Source of the DNA: Umbelopsis ramanniana AG
Lineage: Eukaryota; Mucoromycota; Umbelopsidomycetes; Umbelopsidales; Umbelopsidaceae
Reading direction: 5' to 3'
Assembly (NCBI RefSeq): GCF_025399195.1
Contig: NW_026252099.1
Coordinates: 186,001 to 250,000 of the forward strand
Length of the DNA stretch: 64,000 nucleotides
The translations under genes and the position numbers were made by a program. Below, piece by piece: positions 45,312 through 55,916 of the stretch. The stretch's first letter is position 1, and every line of letters starts with the position of its first letter. A model generated the notes under the pieces. The model saw only the letters and a list, made by a program, of their open reading frames with translations, made no database searches and was not told the origin of the DNA.

Positions 45312-47959
45312 CTAAATGTTAAGGAAGAGTTCGGTGTACTTGGGCAAAGGCCAGTACTTGTCGCCAACAATGCCTTCCAATTGATCTGCATATGATCGGA
45401 CAGCTTCCATGGCAGGCAACAAGGTGGCTTGGGACTTCTTGCAAAGAGCGCCGATGTCATCAGTGATATCGTCGGTGGCGGCAATTTCAGTCTCAAGGGT
45501 AGCAACGGCCTTCTGCAGGTCGATGAGAATAGGGGTAAGTTCCTTGAGAACCTTGAGTTCAGGCTCGCAACCAGCTTCGACGTCCTTGAGAAGAGAAGCA
45601 GATTGAGCAAGATCCTTGCGGTAAGAGAAAGTAGCGGGCATGATCAATTGGACGACCATGGTGAGCAAAGTTTGAGCTTCAATGCGAACATCCTTGGCAT
45701 ACTTCTCCATAAGAATGTGGTAACGAGACTCAAGTTCCTCGTTAGTGAAAACACCAACACGGGACAACATCTCAGCATTGCGAGGCTCACGAAGACGGGT
45801 GAAGGCATCGTAAGAGTTGACAATGTTAGGAAGACCACGCTTTTCAGCCTCCTTAACCCAAGCATCGGAGTAGTTATCGCCTTCGAATCGAACGTTCTTG
45901 GTAATCTTGATGAATTGCTTGATGACAGCAAGTTGATCTTCCTTGGTGGCATATTGCTTATCACCCTTTTGCTTGCGAAGGGCCTCGGCCACCTCTTGCA
46001 GACTAGAGGCAACAGCGGAGTTGAGGAGAGTAACGGGGAAAGAAACGGATTGCTTAGATCCGACAGCACGGAACTCGAACTTGTTGCCAGTGAAAGCAAA
46101 TGGAGAGGTACGGTTACGATCGGTCAAATCACGAGCAATGTTGGGGAGAGTAGCGACCTTGAGATCGAGAACCGTACCACCAACACGGACAGATTGCATT
46201 TCAGGGGCACCGAAAGTCTTGAGAGGACGGTCCTCTTCGATGGCGTTCAACACCTCAGTCAAATGGTCACCAAGGAAAGCAGAGATGATACCAGGGGGAG
46301 CTTCATGAGCACCAAGACGATGGTCGTTGGAAGCAGAAGCGATACCAGCTCGCAACAAATCACCGTGATCCTCAAGAGCCTTCAAAGTGGCCAAAAGGAA
46401 AAGAAGGAAACGGTAGTTTTCCTCGGGCTTGGCAGTGGGTTCAAGCAAGTTGATGCCATTGTCAGTGGTCAAGGACCAGTTGCAGTGCTTTCCGGAACCG
46501 TTGACACCCTTGAAAGGCTTCTCGTGGAAGAGAACCTTAAGCTTGTGACGATGGGCAACACGGTGCAACACATCCATGGTCAACAAGTTGTGATCGACAG
46601 CAATCATAGCCTCTTCATAGATAGGAGCCAACTCGAATTGAGCAGGAGCAACTTCATTGTGACGGGTCTTGCACGGAACACCAAGCTTGTACAATTCATA
46701 TTCGCACTCGCTCATAGCGGCGAGAACACGCGAGGGGATCTTACCGAAGTAATGGTCCTCAAGCTGTTGGTGGCGGGGTGGCAAACCACCAATCAAGGTA
46801 CGGCCGGTGATCTTAAGATCAGGACGAAGAGTATAGAGAGCACGATCAATCAAGAAGTACTCTTGCTCAGTACCGAGAGAAGTGTGAACTTGGTTGACAT
46901 GAACATCTACAGCGAGTAAACAACATGGGATTTAGTTGGTTTGTCGACGCCTTTCCTCCGCCAGCCGCGGTCCCCCATAAAGAAAAAAAAATGTATAATA
47001 AAAAAAAAAATAAAGTTGTTCCGTAACGCTTACCATTCTCGGGGTCGAAAATCAAATCGAGAACATCCAAAGCGTTCTTGGCCAAAACTTCAGAAGAACG
47101 CAACAAGACAGTCTTCTCATCCAAGGCTTGACCATTGTATGAAATGAAAACCGAAGGAACATACAAAATGGAGGTTCCATGAGGGCCTTCTTGAAGAAAC
47201 ATGGGGCTATTTTTATCGCCATGCGAAGCGGAGGATGGGAGGAGCGGAGGGTATGACGATCAGTCAGCTGAATGAACTAGCAATGATGTTATGTGAGAAA
47301 AAAAAACACTAACCTCTTTGTATCCCAAATGGTATATCCACGAGCCTCGAAGGTAGAACGCATGCCACCAGAGGGGAAAGATGACGCATCAGGCTCTGAT
47401 TGAAGAAGTTGAGAACCGGACAAAGAGTCAAGGCATTCGACCTGACATTAAAATAGATAATCAGTCAGTCAGAGAAAAAAAAAAATTCATAATAAAAAAA
47501 TCATGCCGAGATAGGAACTGCTTTAGATCCTAGGGGGACCATGTATCTAATCGCATATTCCCCAAAAAAAACACACATGTACTTTACCTCCTCGAAACCC
47601 TTTTCAAATGAACTCTTCAAAGTCAAGAAAGAGTCGTGCTTTTCAGCAGTGGAGTCGGTCTGAGGTTGGAACCAGTGAGTGAAATGAGTAGCTCCACGCT
47701 CCATAGCCCAAACCTTAACAGCATGAGCAATAGCATCAGCCGTGGTTTTGTCAATGGTTTCGTTTCCTCGAAGCTGCTTCAAGAAGGTGCTGTACACAGG
47801 CTTGGGGAGACGAGATGCCATCTGCTTGAACGAGAAAACGTTCTGTCCAAAGATTTCAGATATCAACTGAGGTCTTCCATCCTTCTGGGGGAAGGCAATG
47901 TTACGAGGAGCCTTGGTAAGACTCTCGACAACAGTGCTAACGCGAGCCTCTTGAGTCAT
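45312..47959 (-). CDS. Glutamine synthetase type III (GSIII, GlnN-like)
   Basis: About 715 aa in four main exons (about 47959-47588, 47441-47320, 47210-47037, 46908-45312). It makes glutamine from glutamate, ammonia and ATP. Start [20 protein letters not shown]. Type III features: [53 protein letters not shown] and the core [15 protein letters not shown]-like block (seen as [20 protein letters not shown]), then [20 protein letters not shown] and [20 protein letters not shown]. Length is twice that of the eukaryotic type II enzyme (about 370 aa). GSIII is best known from Bacteroides, cyanobacteria and some protists; fungal copies occur in early-diverging lineages. The gene has strong codon bias, which suggests high expression. 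Confidence 0.93.
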
Positions 47960-48226
47960 TTCGACGAGAAAACTGTTAAAAAAAGGGAGGGGGGAAAGGG
48001 TTAAAAGAGAAACCCAGCGATTGTCGGTTGCATCTCTCAATCAAACAATCGGACTTTCAAAAGATGGGTCATAATTTTTCTTTCCTCCGCTAGAGACCAA
48101 ATCTTTGAAACCATTTGAGAAGTAATGGAATGGCAACAGCTGCCCGCTGCTTAAACGCAGGCAGGGGCCAGGCACACACTTTTTTTTATTGGGTTATCTT
48201 ACAATGTTGCGAATATAAACACGCCT

Positions 48227-50420
48227 CTAAACGTCTCCTTCAAGTTCTTCTAATTCCTTCAAGATGCTCTCTTCATCAAAATCTTTCATATCTCCTCCTT
48301 CCAGCTCTTCCAACTCCCCAAATTCAGCTTCAAATTGGGCCAGTTCATCATCCTCATACACCGTGTTATCCACAGCTTGTTTCTTGTTACTCTTGGCTTC
48401 TTCCTCTATGTCCAATGGACGTTTCTGTGACGGTGCGGGAATTTCCGCTGGTGGCGCGGACGTCGTGTTCTTGGGAGGGGTGGTGGGCTTGGCAGCGGGT
48501 TGAGCAATTACTTGGTTGGTGGGCTTGGCAGCGGGTTGGGCAATGACTTTGCTGGACAATGGCTCCCCTGCTGCTTTCTTCGTTGGAGGTTGGACGGTGA
48601 GAGGATTAGGTTCTGCAGGTCGCTTAATTCCAATCTGGCTATTCCCGTTGCTATGCGTGTTATTTACAGGTGGTTTTGGGGTGGTCGCTTGAGGGACCAC
48701 TGCAGCCTTCACTGGAGCGGCCGTTACTGGTGAAGGAACAACAGCGGCAGCAGCTTGGATGCTTGGATGACTGGGTGGCGCTTTGCTTACTGACGGTGCC
48801 ACAGATTCTGGTTTCTGATTTGCTTTGTTTAAAGCATTAACTTGTGTCACGGGTGGCGTGGTAGCCATTTTTTCAACGGTAACAGCAATTGGTTTGGCTA
48901 CAGGTGGAGTGGGTGCTTTGACAGCCGGTCGAGCTGGTATTGGCCGTGGTGATCCAGTTTTCGGGCTACCAGTCGATGATGTAGCCTGTTCAGCTTCTTT
49001 CTTTGCGCGCTTCTGCGCCATGATTTCTTCAAAGGTAAGAATTTTGATATTTTGTAAACCATCGTCCGTTCCAGCAGGCGACGTCTTAGCGTTTGGTTTT
49101 TTGGTCGCTTGTTTGCTGTTGAGGCTAGGTGATCCTTGTGCTGCCGGTTGCTTATTGTTTGCATTTGCTGACGCTTGTGCTGTAGCTTGCTTGTTGGCCG
49201 CCACAGGTTTGGCGGGAAGGCTAAGTTTGCTTGCTTGCTTGTTATTAGCATTGGGAGATCCTTGTGCTGTACCTTGCTTATTGTTGGCATTGGCCAAAGT
49301 CGGTGCTGCAGCCTGTTTACCTGCGACCATCGTTGCCTTAGTCGCTGCTGTGATTGCTGCTGCTGTTGGTCCGCCACGTTTTGCCACAGGTTTGGCTTCC
49401 GCTACTTTAGCAGGACCATTGGGATTACCTTTGACACTCGCCAAAGCCGCTGCTCTTAATGCCGACATAGGCTTGCCGGCGGCTGTACCATTTGCATTGG
49501 ACTTGACTGCATTGGCTAAAGCAAGCTTGGCCGTTCCTTTCAAAGCAAGTCCTTGAACCGGTGCGTTGGCGGTTGTTGCCTTGGCCTGATTAGTTGGTAT
49601 GGACACGGAAGCCAATGTTTCCTGCGGTTTCACATTCGATCGAAGACCATTTCCAGTGGGAGCAAGCTTATTTGGAATCGAATCGCCTGCAGGCGCTTTC
49701 TTAGCAGTGCTTAATTTTGCTTCTAACATGGCGGTATTTAGTGTCGAACCAACAGGCTTCTTGGCTACAGGTATAGTAGGCTTGACCGTTGGTGAGGCTG
49801 TGGCCAGTATTTTGGTACCACTGACTTGCTTCACTGCTGTAGTAGTCTCTTTAAATGATTTTTCATCTTTACTGCTGTTATCGACTACGGTTTCCCCTGT
49901 TGTAGGGCTGGCAGCATCTATTTTTGTTCATGATGGGTTCGAATATCAGTTTATGCTTGCCAATTTCCAGGATTTGATTCCATTGTTGTGCCTTATTGCT
50001 ACAAACGAAATTAATAAGTCATCTCAAGTTACTCACCGTTGCTTGATGTTATGCCAGTGTGCTTGAACAAACACGCAGCACCTCTTTTACAGCCTAGATC
50101 GGGAAAAACATTAGTCAATGAAAGACAATGGGCTGATCTTACAACCTGTCATATATGAGTTACTGACCTCCATTGGCTTCGTACCAGCACTGTTCTTGGC
50201 TTCGATGTGTGAAAGGACATGCATCACCTTTATTGCATTGACCAAATTGCTCGTAGTAGCAGTATTTCACTTGTGGCTTGAACGCCTGCGAGACGGCGGA
50301 TTGCTGAGGAGAAGCCGGTTGTGGCGTGGCAGAAGGAGTAAATGCACTGGCGTTTGGATTGAGGCTACTAGGTATATGAGAGTCTCTAGTAGCTGTAGTT
50401 TCCGTTTGAGCTGCTTCCAT
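48227..50420 (-). CDS. CCCH zinc-finger protein, ZC3H11A-like
   Basis: About 670 aa in three or four exons, start MEAAQTETTATRDSHIPSSL. Two or three CCCH fingers lie at residues 50-105: KYCYYEQFGQCNKGDACPFT, HRSQEQCWYEANGGQ spliced to CKRGAACLFKHTGI. The spacing and text match animal ZC3H11A (CYFYFYSTCTKGDSCPFRH ... CYWENQPTGCQK), a TREX-associated export factor. A short motif KILTFEEIMAQKRAKKEAEQ in the middle is also like ZC3H11A. Between them lies a 300-residue Ala/Lys/Asn-rich low-complexity region with AN-ANNKQ repeats. The tail is acidic (DDELAQFEAEFGELEELEGG). The fingers are probably for RNA binding. Confidence 0.65.
48478..48550. repeat. Tandem 36-nt repeat in the CCCH gene
   Basis: Two near-identical copies of a unit reading GGTGGGCTTGGCAGCGGGTT on the plus strand encode a doubled VIAQPAAKPT peptide in the low-complexity region. 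The copies differ by a few substitutions. Confidence 0.7.
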
Positions 50421-50790
50421 CCTGGAGAATCTCAAAAAAGAATGAATCGATGATGAATACCCTAGCCGAACCCATAAAGCTTAACATCCGTGACTGCGGT
50501 TCAAAATTGAGCAGTAATGTTTCCCATAAGTGCATTGATTGCCCCTCGGACCCACACACAAATACTTGTAGCTGATTAAGCGAAGATAATGAGGACAGAA
50601 CGTTTTTCTTTTTTTTTAGTAGCATAATAGCACAAGGTCAATGAATAAATGTCAAATAATATATAACGAACTTTAGAGGAAAAGCTGCACATTTCGCGCG
50701 CTAACATGTTAGCAATAGAGTAAACACAGAGGATACAGATGTAAATAATATGTGATTAAAAGAAGGTGTAACCAGTACACATTTTGTCCT

Positions 50791-52877
50791 TCATGGAGAG
50801 TCAGGAGTTTTGTTATAAGGATGTTGCTGCTTCAAAGGAGATTGACGCAGCCAGTTATCATCATGACGGGGAGTGTAAGTGGGAGACTGGCTGCGGCTAT
50901 CGTATCCACTTCGCAAAGTATCATCGTCCCATTGTTGAAGAGCGATTTCTTCCTGGCCAGGGTGTCGCTGTGCTCTAGGCTGTTTGTATGCGTCACTGTA
51001 CTTTCGTGAGACGACTGGATAAAAATCTACACCAGCTTCAGTGGCCATAGGCTCTGAAGAATAGATATCGTGGATGTTTTGTTGAGGTGACATGGACCGA
51101 AACGTAGGTTGCTGTGGGCTGAGTGGACGTTGGTTGGATTTCGGATTGAGAGGAGGAGGAGTTCCATAACGAGGAAGTGGAGTGGAAGGTGAAGTCGGCA
51201 CAGGTGTAGCTTTAGCAAGAGATGGACTGTAAGGAATATAGTCGGTCTGAGCAGCAGGAGACGAGATGGCAATGCCCATAGATTGGGTATGGTTTCCACG
51301 AGTGGTATGGTGAACACTAGCAGTAGGATTGCTGAAGACATATCCTGAATTCTGCTGAGTCGAATTAGGTCCAACCCCACTTCCACGCTTAGGGTGGAAA
51401 ATGAGAATAACAATAAACCAGATAATAACCGATGCAAAATTAGCTAGTACGAGAAACAACGCGTGAGTCAATGTGCACGATAGAAGCCGTCCTAACGGGA
51501 CTAGGAACCCCCAGGTGTAAACTCTAAAACTTACCAATGCAAATGAAAAGATCCGCGGAAAACCTGCCAATGTAACAACAGAGGAAAAAAGTAAAGAAAT
51601 CATTTGGTCAGTTACTCATATGGACCATGCGGTGACCAAGTCCATGGGTGTTGTGCTACTTACTTGTGGCTGTTCAAATATTTGGCGGCTACAATTCCAC
51701 GTATTACATTAATATCACATCCAAACCATAGGCGAACAATGTGATAAAACGTTCACTTACTAGTCAAACCATCCACGCTAAGAATAATAAAGCAAGCGCC
51801 ATCAAGGAGCAAGCAAACAGTCAATAAAAAGTTCAAGTCCTTGAAGTAGGTAATTTTGCTGGAAATTGATTTTCCGTTGGTGCTATCCCGTGTCTGGTAA
51901 ATCAGTCGTTTGAAGCGGAAATGGGAAACAACACCGAGGATGGCGATGATGAAAAGAGCACTTCCATAAACTAATTCCGGAATGACTTCTTTCCAAGTAT
52001 CAGGGTAGACATCACGAGAAAAGTTCCATCTACAAACCGAAAGTCAGGTTGAGCTTGTGACCACGTTTTTCCACAGCAATTGATCGACCATGTTTACTTA
52101 CTGGAGGACGGGGAACAATGCCATAGCAACGAAAATCCACGCAACATAAAACTTGAACTCTTTACTCGACATAAACGTAGCTTTTGCTACAGAGTTCGCC
52201 AGATAGTTCCAGAAACATTGGAGGAGGAACAAACTACCGCTGCAAGATGTACCGTCGTTAGTGTAACCTGAAAAAAAAAATAGCTTTCCCGCTTTATCGG
52301 TCAGCGAAGACCAATGTGACAACTTACGTTTGAAATGAAAATCCAACGCAAAGGGAGTAGTTTGTGGGGATGACGAGTTGCTGATCAGCCGTAGTCCAGA
52401 ATGTGGCTGGTTTCTGTATGTAGGTCATGGTTAATGCTTTGTTTGAAAACAAGATATGAATTCCATAAGGACACTTGCCGTGATAATGGTCGTTGTTCCA
52501 GGAAGCTGCATAAAGCCTTCCTCGTATTTAATTTTCACGGACGCTATATCTGTAGCGACATATGAGCGATTGATAGGATAGAAATTTTCGACGATCAGGC
52601 ATAAACTACGTACCATACGCCATTTGAAACGGCACCATGAATAAAATTAATACTGATAATATACTCTTCAGTTCGCCTTGTCGAATGCGAGATGGATGAA
52701 GGCAGGCAAAGCGATCGATCTGCCACATTCGAAGGACGAACCAAACCTCCAAAAAGGCTAATTCAACAGCTCGCTCTGATTGATATACAAGGTAGGCAAG
52801 GATGAGCGTTTTTTGTCGACGTCCATTATAGAGTGATGGCACTTACGCAGAAAACTGAAGTCACTTAAATGGGTCAT
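50791..52877 (-). CDS. Multi-pass membrane protein with disordered tail, unknown function
   Basis: A gene of eight or more small exons, start MTHLSDFSFL at 52877, ending NKTPDSP. The N-terminal part has helices WFVLRMW ... LKSILSVLILFMVPFQMAY, then an exoplasmic loop with YTNDGTSCSGSLFLLQCFWN. More helices follow: FYVAWIFVAMALFPVLQ, LVYGSALFIIAILGVVSHF, FLLTVCLLLDGACFIILSV and ANFASVIIWFIVILIFHPKR, about six or seven in all. The C-terminal 220 residues are a disordered Pro/Ser/Gln tail with PLPRYGTPPPLNPKSNQRP. The number of helices is compatible with a receptor- or transporter-like topology, but no signature of a known family is seen. Exon borders in the middle are tentative. Confidence 0.6.
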
Positions 52878-53909
52878 CCTTCACTGGATGAATCAAGTCG
52901 AAAATATAGAAGGAAAGGGAAGGGATGGGAAAGGACCGATGTTTTGAGAAGAAGAGAAAAAAGGGCAAAGGCTATGCACAGACACCAATAGAAATTTTGA
53001 GTGTGGGCAATCAATTCAGTTCGAGCACATCCCACAATGCATTAGCTTTTCCATTCCGACAAGTGGTTGTACGACATCAGCTGAAGATGGAGGGAAACCC
53101 ACAAGAGAAAGATTTTACAGCGGAGATCCGCCAAGAAAAACGTTCAAGGTGATTGGTGAGAACGACGAGGTATCAATAGGGACCAGGCCGATTTTTTCCC
53201 CACAAACGCCATCAAAATGAATGGTTTCCTGGATGACCAACACTACGTTGACATCAATGTGAACGAAGGGCATTTCACATGTGAGATGGCGTTTGTGAAA
53301 AAAATCTTAAAACATCAAGCGACATAGTCAGCAAAAATGATCATTATTTGTTCCCGTTGCTGTTCGAGGGTACAAGCCTCGCCTTAGAACTTTTTTCATA
53401 AGGGACTGTTACACCGTAGCCATACAATTTCCAGCGGTAAAGAAATGGATTATTTTTCAGCGAGCAATGCCATCTCTAAGAAATCTCATTCCATAATTTT
53501 ACTTACTTCTACTATACAGTAAATTAATAAATAATCCAAAAAAAGTCCTACCTCTTTACCTTCTAATGCAAGAAGTACGCTAAAGTCAATGTGTGAAGAT
53601 GTATCAAACTCAGATTTTGATTGAATGGTGAGATTTTGAGTGCCAGCTCAAAGCTACCCTGATCCGTTTGAGGAATTTGTCCCCCTAAACTCCGCAGTCA
53701 TGATCTTTACATACTTCAAACTCTGAGGCATTCTTCGGCGACCACAAATATGCCATATCTTGATACAGTGCTGCTGTTGGACGTTTTTGATAGCGCCTAC
53801 TATAAGAAATTGATATATAGTGGCTAGTCGGTAACTGAATGGAATGGCTATTCTGCTCATAGCTCTTTTTTTTTTTTTCTCTTCATCTTTTTCTACCACT
53901 TTATAAGAC
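52878..53909. other. Intergenic region with an inverted repeat
   Basis: About 1 kb of divergent promoter DNA between the membrane protein (minus) and the NuiA-like gene (plus). It contains an imperfect inverted repeat (53191-53213 and 53284-53304). A 75-codon open frame at 52925-53152 is lysine-rich and not called. Confidence 0.45.
53191..53304. repeat. Imperfect inverted repeat with 70-nt loop
   Basis: The left arm ends CACAAACGCCATC (53201-53213) and the right arm begins GATGGCGTTTGTG (53284-53296): 13 perfectly complementary bases. They continue with T-rich and A-rich flanks (ATTTTTTCCC against GAAAAAAAT). The loop of about 70 nt contains its own palindrome CACATGTG (53277-53284). It may be a hairpin, a small transposon remnant or a regulatory site. 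Confidence 0.6.
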
Positions 53910-54467
53910 ATGGAAATACCTTTAATGATCATACATCCACCGATGTATCAAACCCGTATAAAAACAATCGAATGCAGAATCAATAGTTTGATGCAAGATC
54001 TTGGATTCTGTTTGTCTTCAAACGATTGGTACGGCACTGAGCATGGAACCTACGACGACGACATCACATTCGAGCCCATCAGTATCCCTTATTCAACCAC
54101 CAGTCTACTGTCGTCCCGACGAACACTGCCAAGTGGAGATGAATTCTTAAGGTTGCTCAGATTGAGTGACCGATTACCTAATTTACATTACTATGAGTCT
54201 GAGACGAAAGCAATCCCTTCATGCCAAACGATATCGTTGGAAGAATTCTTTGAACCTCTCACCTCCAACTATTGCGATCAACAATACTTGTATTTGCAGC
54301 TTCAAGACACCCTCATCGATATCTTCAGTTCACGTCATGTTGGCTGCTACCAATTGTATATTGGCGACCAAGAGGTGACTTACATAATAGGTTACCTCGC
54401 TCCCAATACCAAAGACCAAACCACTGGCTGGTTGGTGGGACTAAAGCTGCGCACTGACTGTCTGTAA
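53910..54467 (+). CDS. Nuclease A inhibitor (NuiA)-like domain protein
   Basis: A single 185-codon exon starting MEIPLMIIHPPMYQTRIKTI. The C-terminal 100 residues follow the order of the NuiA fold: a helix FLRLLRLSDRLP, then LHYYESETKAI (compare xLLxxSESxxPF in NuiA), SLEEFFEPLT (compare DIDSFFSRAT), a helix LYLQLQDTLIDIF, then the strand pair CYQLYIGDQEVTYIIGYLA (compare VYRLGEVELDVYVIG) and TTGWLVGLKLRT at the end (compare GNLAGISTKVVET). Cyanobacterial NuiA inhibits the nuclease NucA by a tight complex. The first 75 residues are not part of it. The match is by pattern and is not strong; the protein is likely cytosolic. Confidence 0.5.
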   Translation: MEIPLMIIHPPMYQTRIKTIECRINSLMQDLGFCLSSNDWYGTEHGTYDDDITFEPISIPYSTTSLLSSRRTLPSGDEFLRLLRLSDRLPNLHYYESETKAIPSCQTISLEEFFEPLTSNYCDQQYLYLQLQDTLIDIFSSRHVGCYQLYIGDQEVTYIIGYLAPNTKDQTTGWLVGLKLRTDCL

Positions 54468-54850
54468 ATATTATTACCCAACGCATTGCATCATCTAAAA
54501 AGAAAAAGTAGTCTGTTGGTTCTATAGCGTTTCCAATGACACACTACCGTCAAAGCATAATCGCATTATTCTGACCCTGACTACACTGGCAATTTCCCAT
54601 TCATCACTCCATGCATTCCTCTCTCACATAACATGAGTCTCAAACAAGCGTACCTGTCACATTGACCATGCGACTTTTTCATACATATCCTCAAGCGTTG
54701 TCATGATATCTCAGGTTCATCTATCTCTTCTGCAGCAATCTCACAGCAAAATAAAATGAAATGCGCCGAGTAGATAAAATGTGATTTTCTTTACTTTGAT
54801 GATTGTAAAAAGGTGATAAAAAAGCAAAACAGCTATTATTGCATTTGCAT
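54468..54850. other. Convergent 3' region
   Basis: About 380 nt between the ends of the NuiA-like gene and the eS24 gene. AT-rich with possible polyadenylation signals such as AATAAA-like text on each strand; no gene seen. Confidence 0.45.
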
Positions 54851-55634
54851 TTATTTCTTGCCAGCACCGGCGGCCTTGGCCTTCTTGGTACCACGATACT
54901 TCTTGGCACGGTTCTTGCGTTCCTTGCGTTGCTTGCGGGCGGTTCTGGAACCATCAGCAAGACCATGCTGCAAAAAAGAAAATGTTAATGTTGAGTTGGG
55001 TGGATTCACTAAAGGCGGGTAAAGGAAATGATACATACTCTGACGAGGCGGTACTTGGGCTCGAACTTCTTGGCAGCCTCAAGAGAATCGTAGATCAAGG
55101 CGAAACCGGTAGTCTTGCCACCACCGAATTGGGTCTTGTAGCCAAAGCAGAAGACAACTTCCTTCTCAGCCTTGTACATCTTGGCGAGCTTCTCACGGAG
55201 CTCGTCCTTGGGCACATTAGCACGGCCGGGATGGATGACATCGACGACCATTTGCTTTCGCTGGAGCAGGCGGTTGGTGAGGAACTTTCTGGTTCTCAAT
55301 GTAACAGTAGCGTCAGCCTGTAAATGCCAAAAGGATAATTGCGTCAGTCAGACATTCAAGGACATGTGGAAAATGAAGTCAGAGATGACAGGTGAAAAAC
55401 GGCAAAAAATTAATGTAATGTCGACTCTCTATCAGGTGCAATAGCTTTGATGATATAGATGGATGGATGGATGGATGGATGTAAGTGGCCAAGAAGTGGT
55501 GCAAAAAGTCGTCGATTTTTTCCGTTTTCTTGGTGCGAATAGTTTTGATCGTATCATCGTTTACATGTTCATCGCTTTCTAAGGATGGATGGATGGATGG
55601 GATGATGAATGCCAGCAGTAAAAATACTAACCAT
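54851..55634 (-). CDS. RPS24: 40S ribosomal protein eS24 (RPS24)
   Basis: Three exons. The first holds only the start codon ATG (55632-55634); a GTTAGT donor follows and the acceptor CATTTACAG lies near 55321. The second encodes [60 protein letters not shown] and [20 protein letters not shown]; the third encodes [20 protein letters not shown] and the Lys-rich end AAGAGKK. The whole is about 130 aa and matches eS24 along its length. The start is fixed by the spliced MADATV. Intron 1 is about 310 nt, much longer than others here, and contains ATGG tetranucleotide repeats; intron 2 is about 70 nt. Confidence 0.93.
55459..55481. repeat. ATGG tetranucleotide microsatellite
   Basis: About 5.5 units of ATGG inside intron 1 of the eS24 gene; a second block of about 4.5 units lies at 55584-55602 in the same intron. 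Confidence 0.9.
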
Positions 55635-55916
55635 GATGTGCGGAAAAAGAGGGAGCTCATTCTGTGAAGCAACTTCCATCATCTTGTACCGGACCGGAAA
55701 TGTTTCAAACTCAGTCGACCCCCATTTCAAAGACGTTGTTGCTGAGAACTAACAGAAATTGGCCATATTTGAATCTTATTATGAAAAATGCAAAACTATG
55801 AATCAGAACATGCAATCGAACATTAAGAAAGACGTTGAATTGAAAAAAAGGTATGAATTTGTTTTTATCTAGAAGAATGAATTTCTATCAAACATTTTTA
55901 TGCTTTTGGGGTATGG

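Noticed and set aside
45429-46919. 496-codon open frame antisense to GSIII
   Set aside because: It is the exact shadow of a strongly codon-biased gene, with no domain of its own; avoidance of certain codons in GSIII keeps the other strand open.
48825-49556. 243-codon plus-strand frame rich in Ala, Leu and Gly opposite the CCCH gene
   Set aside because: Arises from the Ala/Lys/Asn-rich repeats of the true gene read backwards; apparent membrane helices are artefacts.
55459-55602. Possible snoRNA in eS24 intron 1
   Set aside because: CGATGA and CTGA motifs occur, but no proper RTGATGA C-box with matching terminal stem was found.
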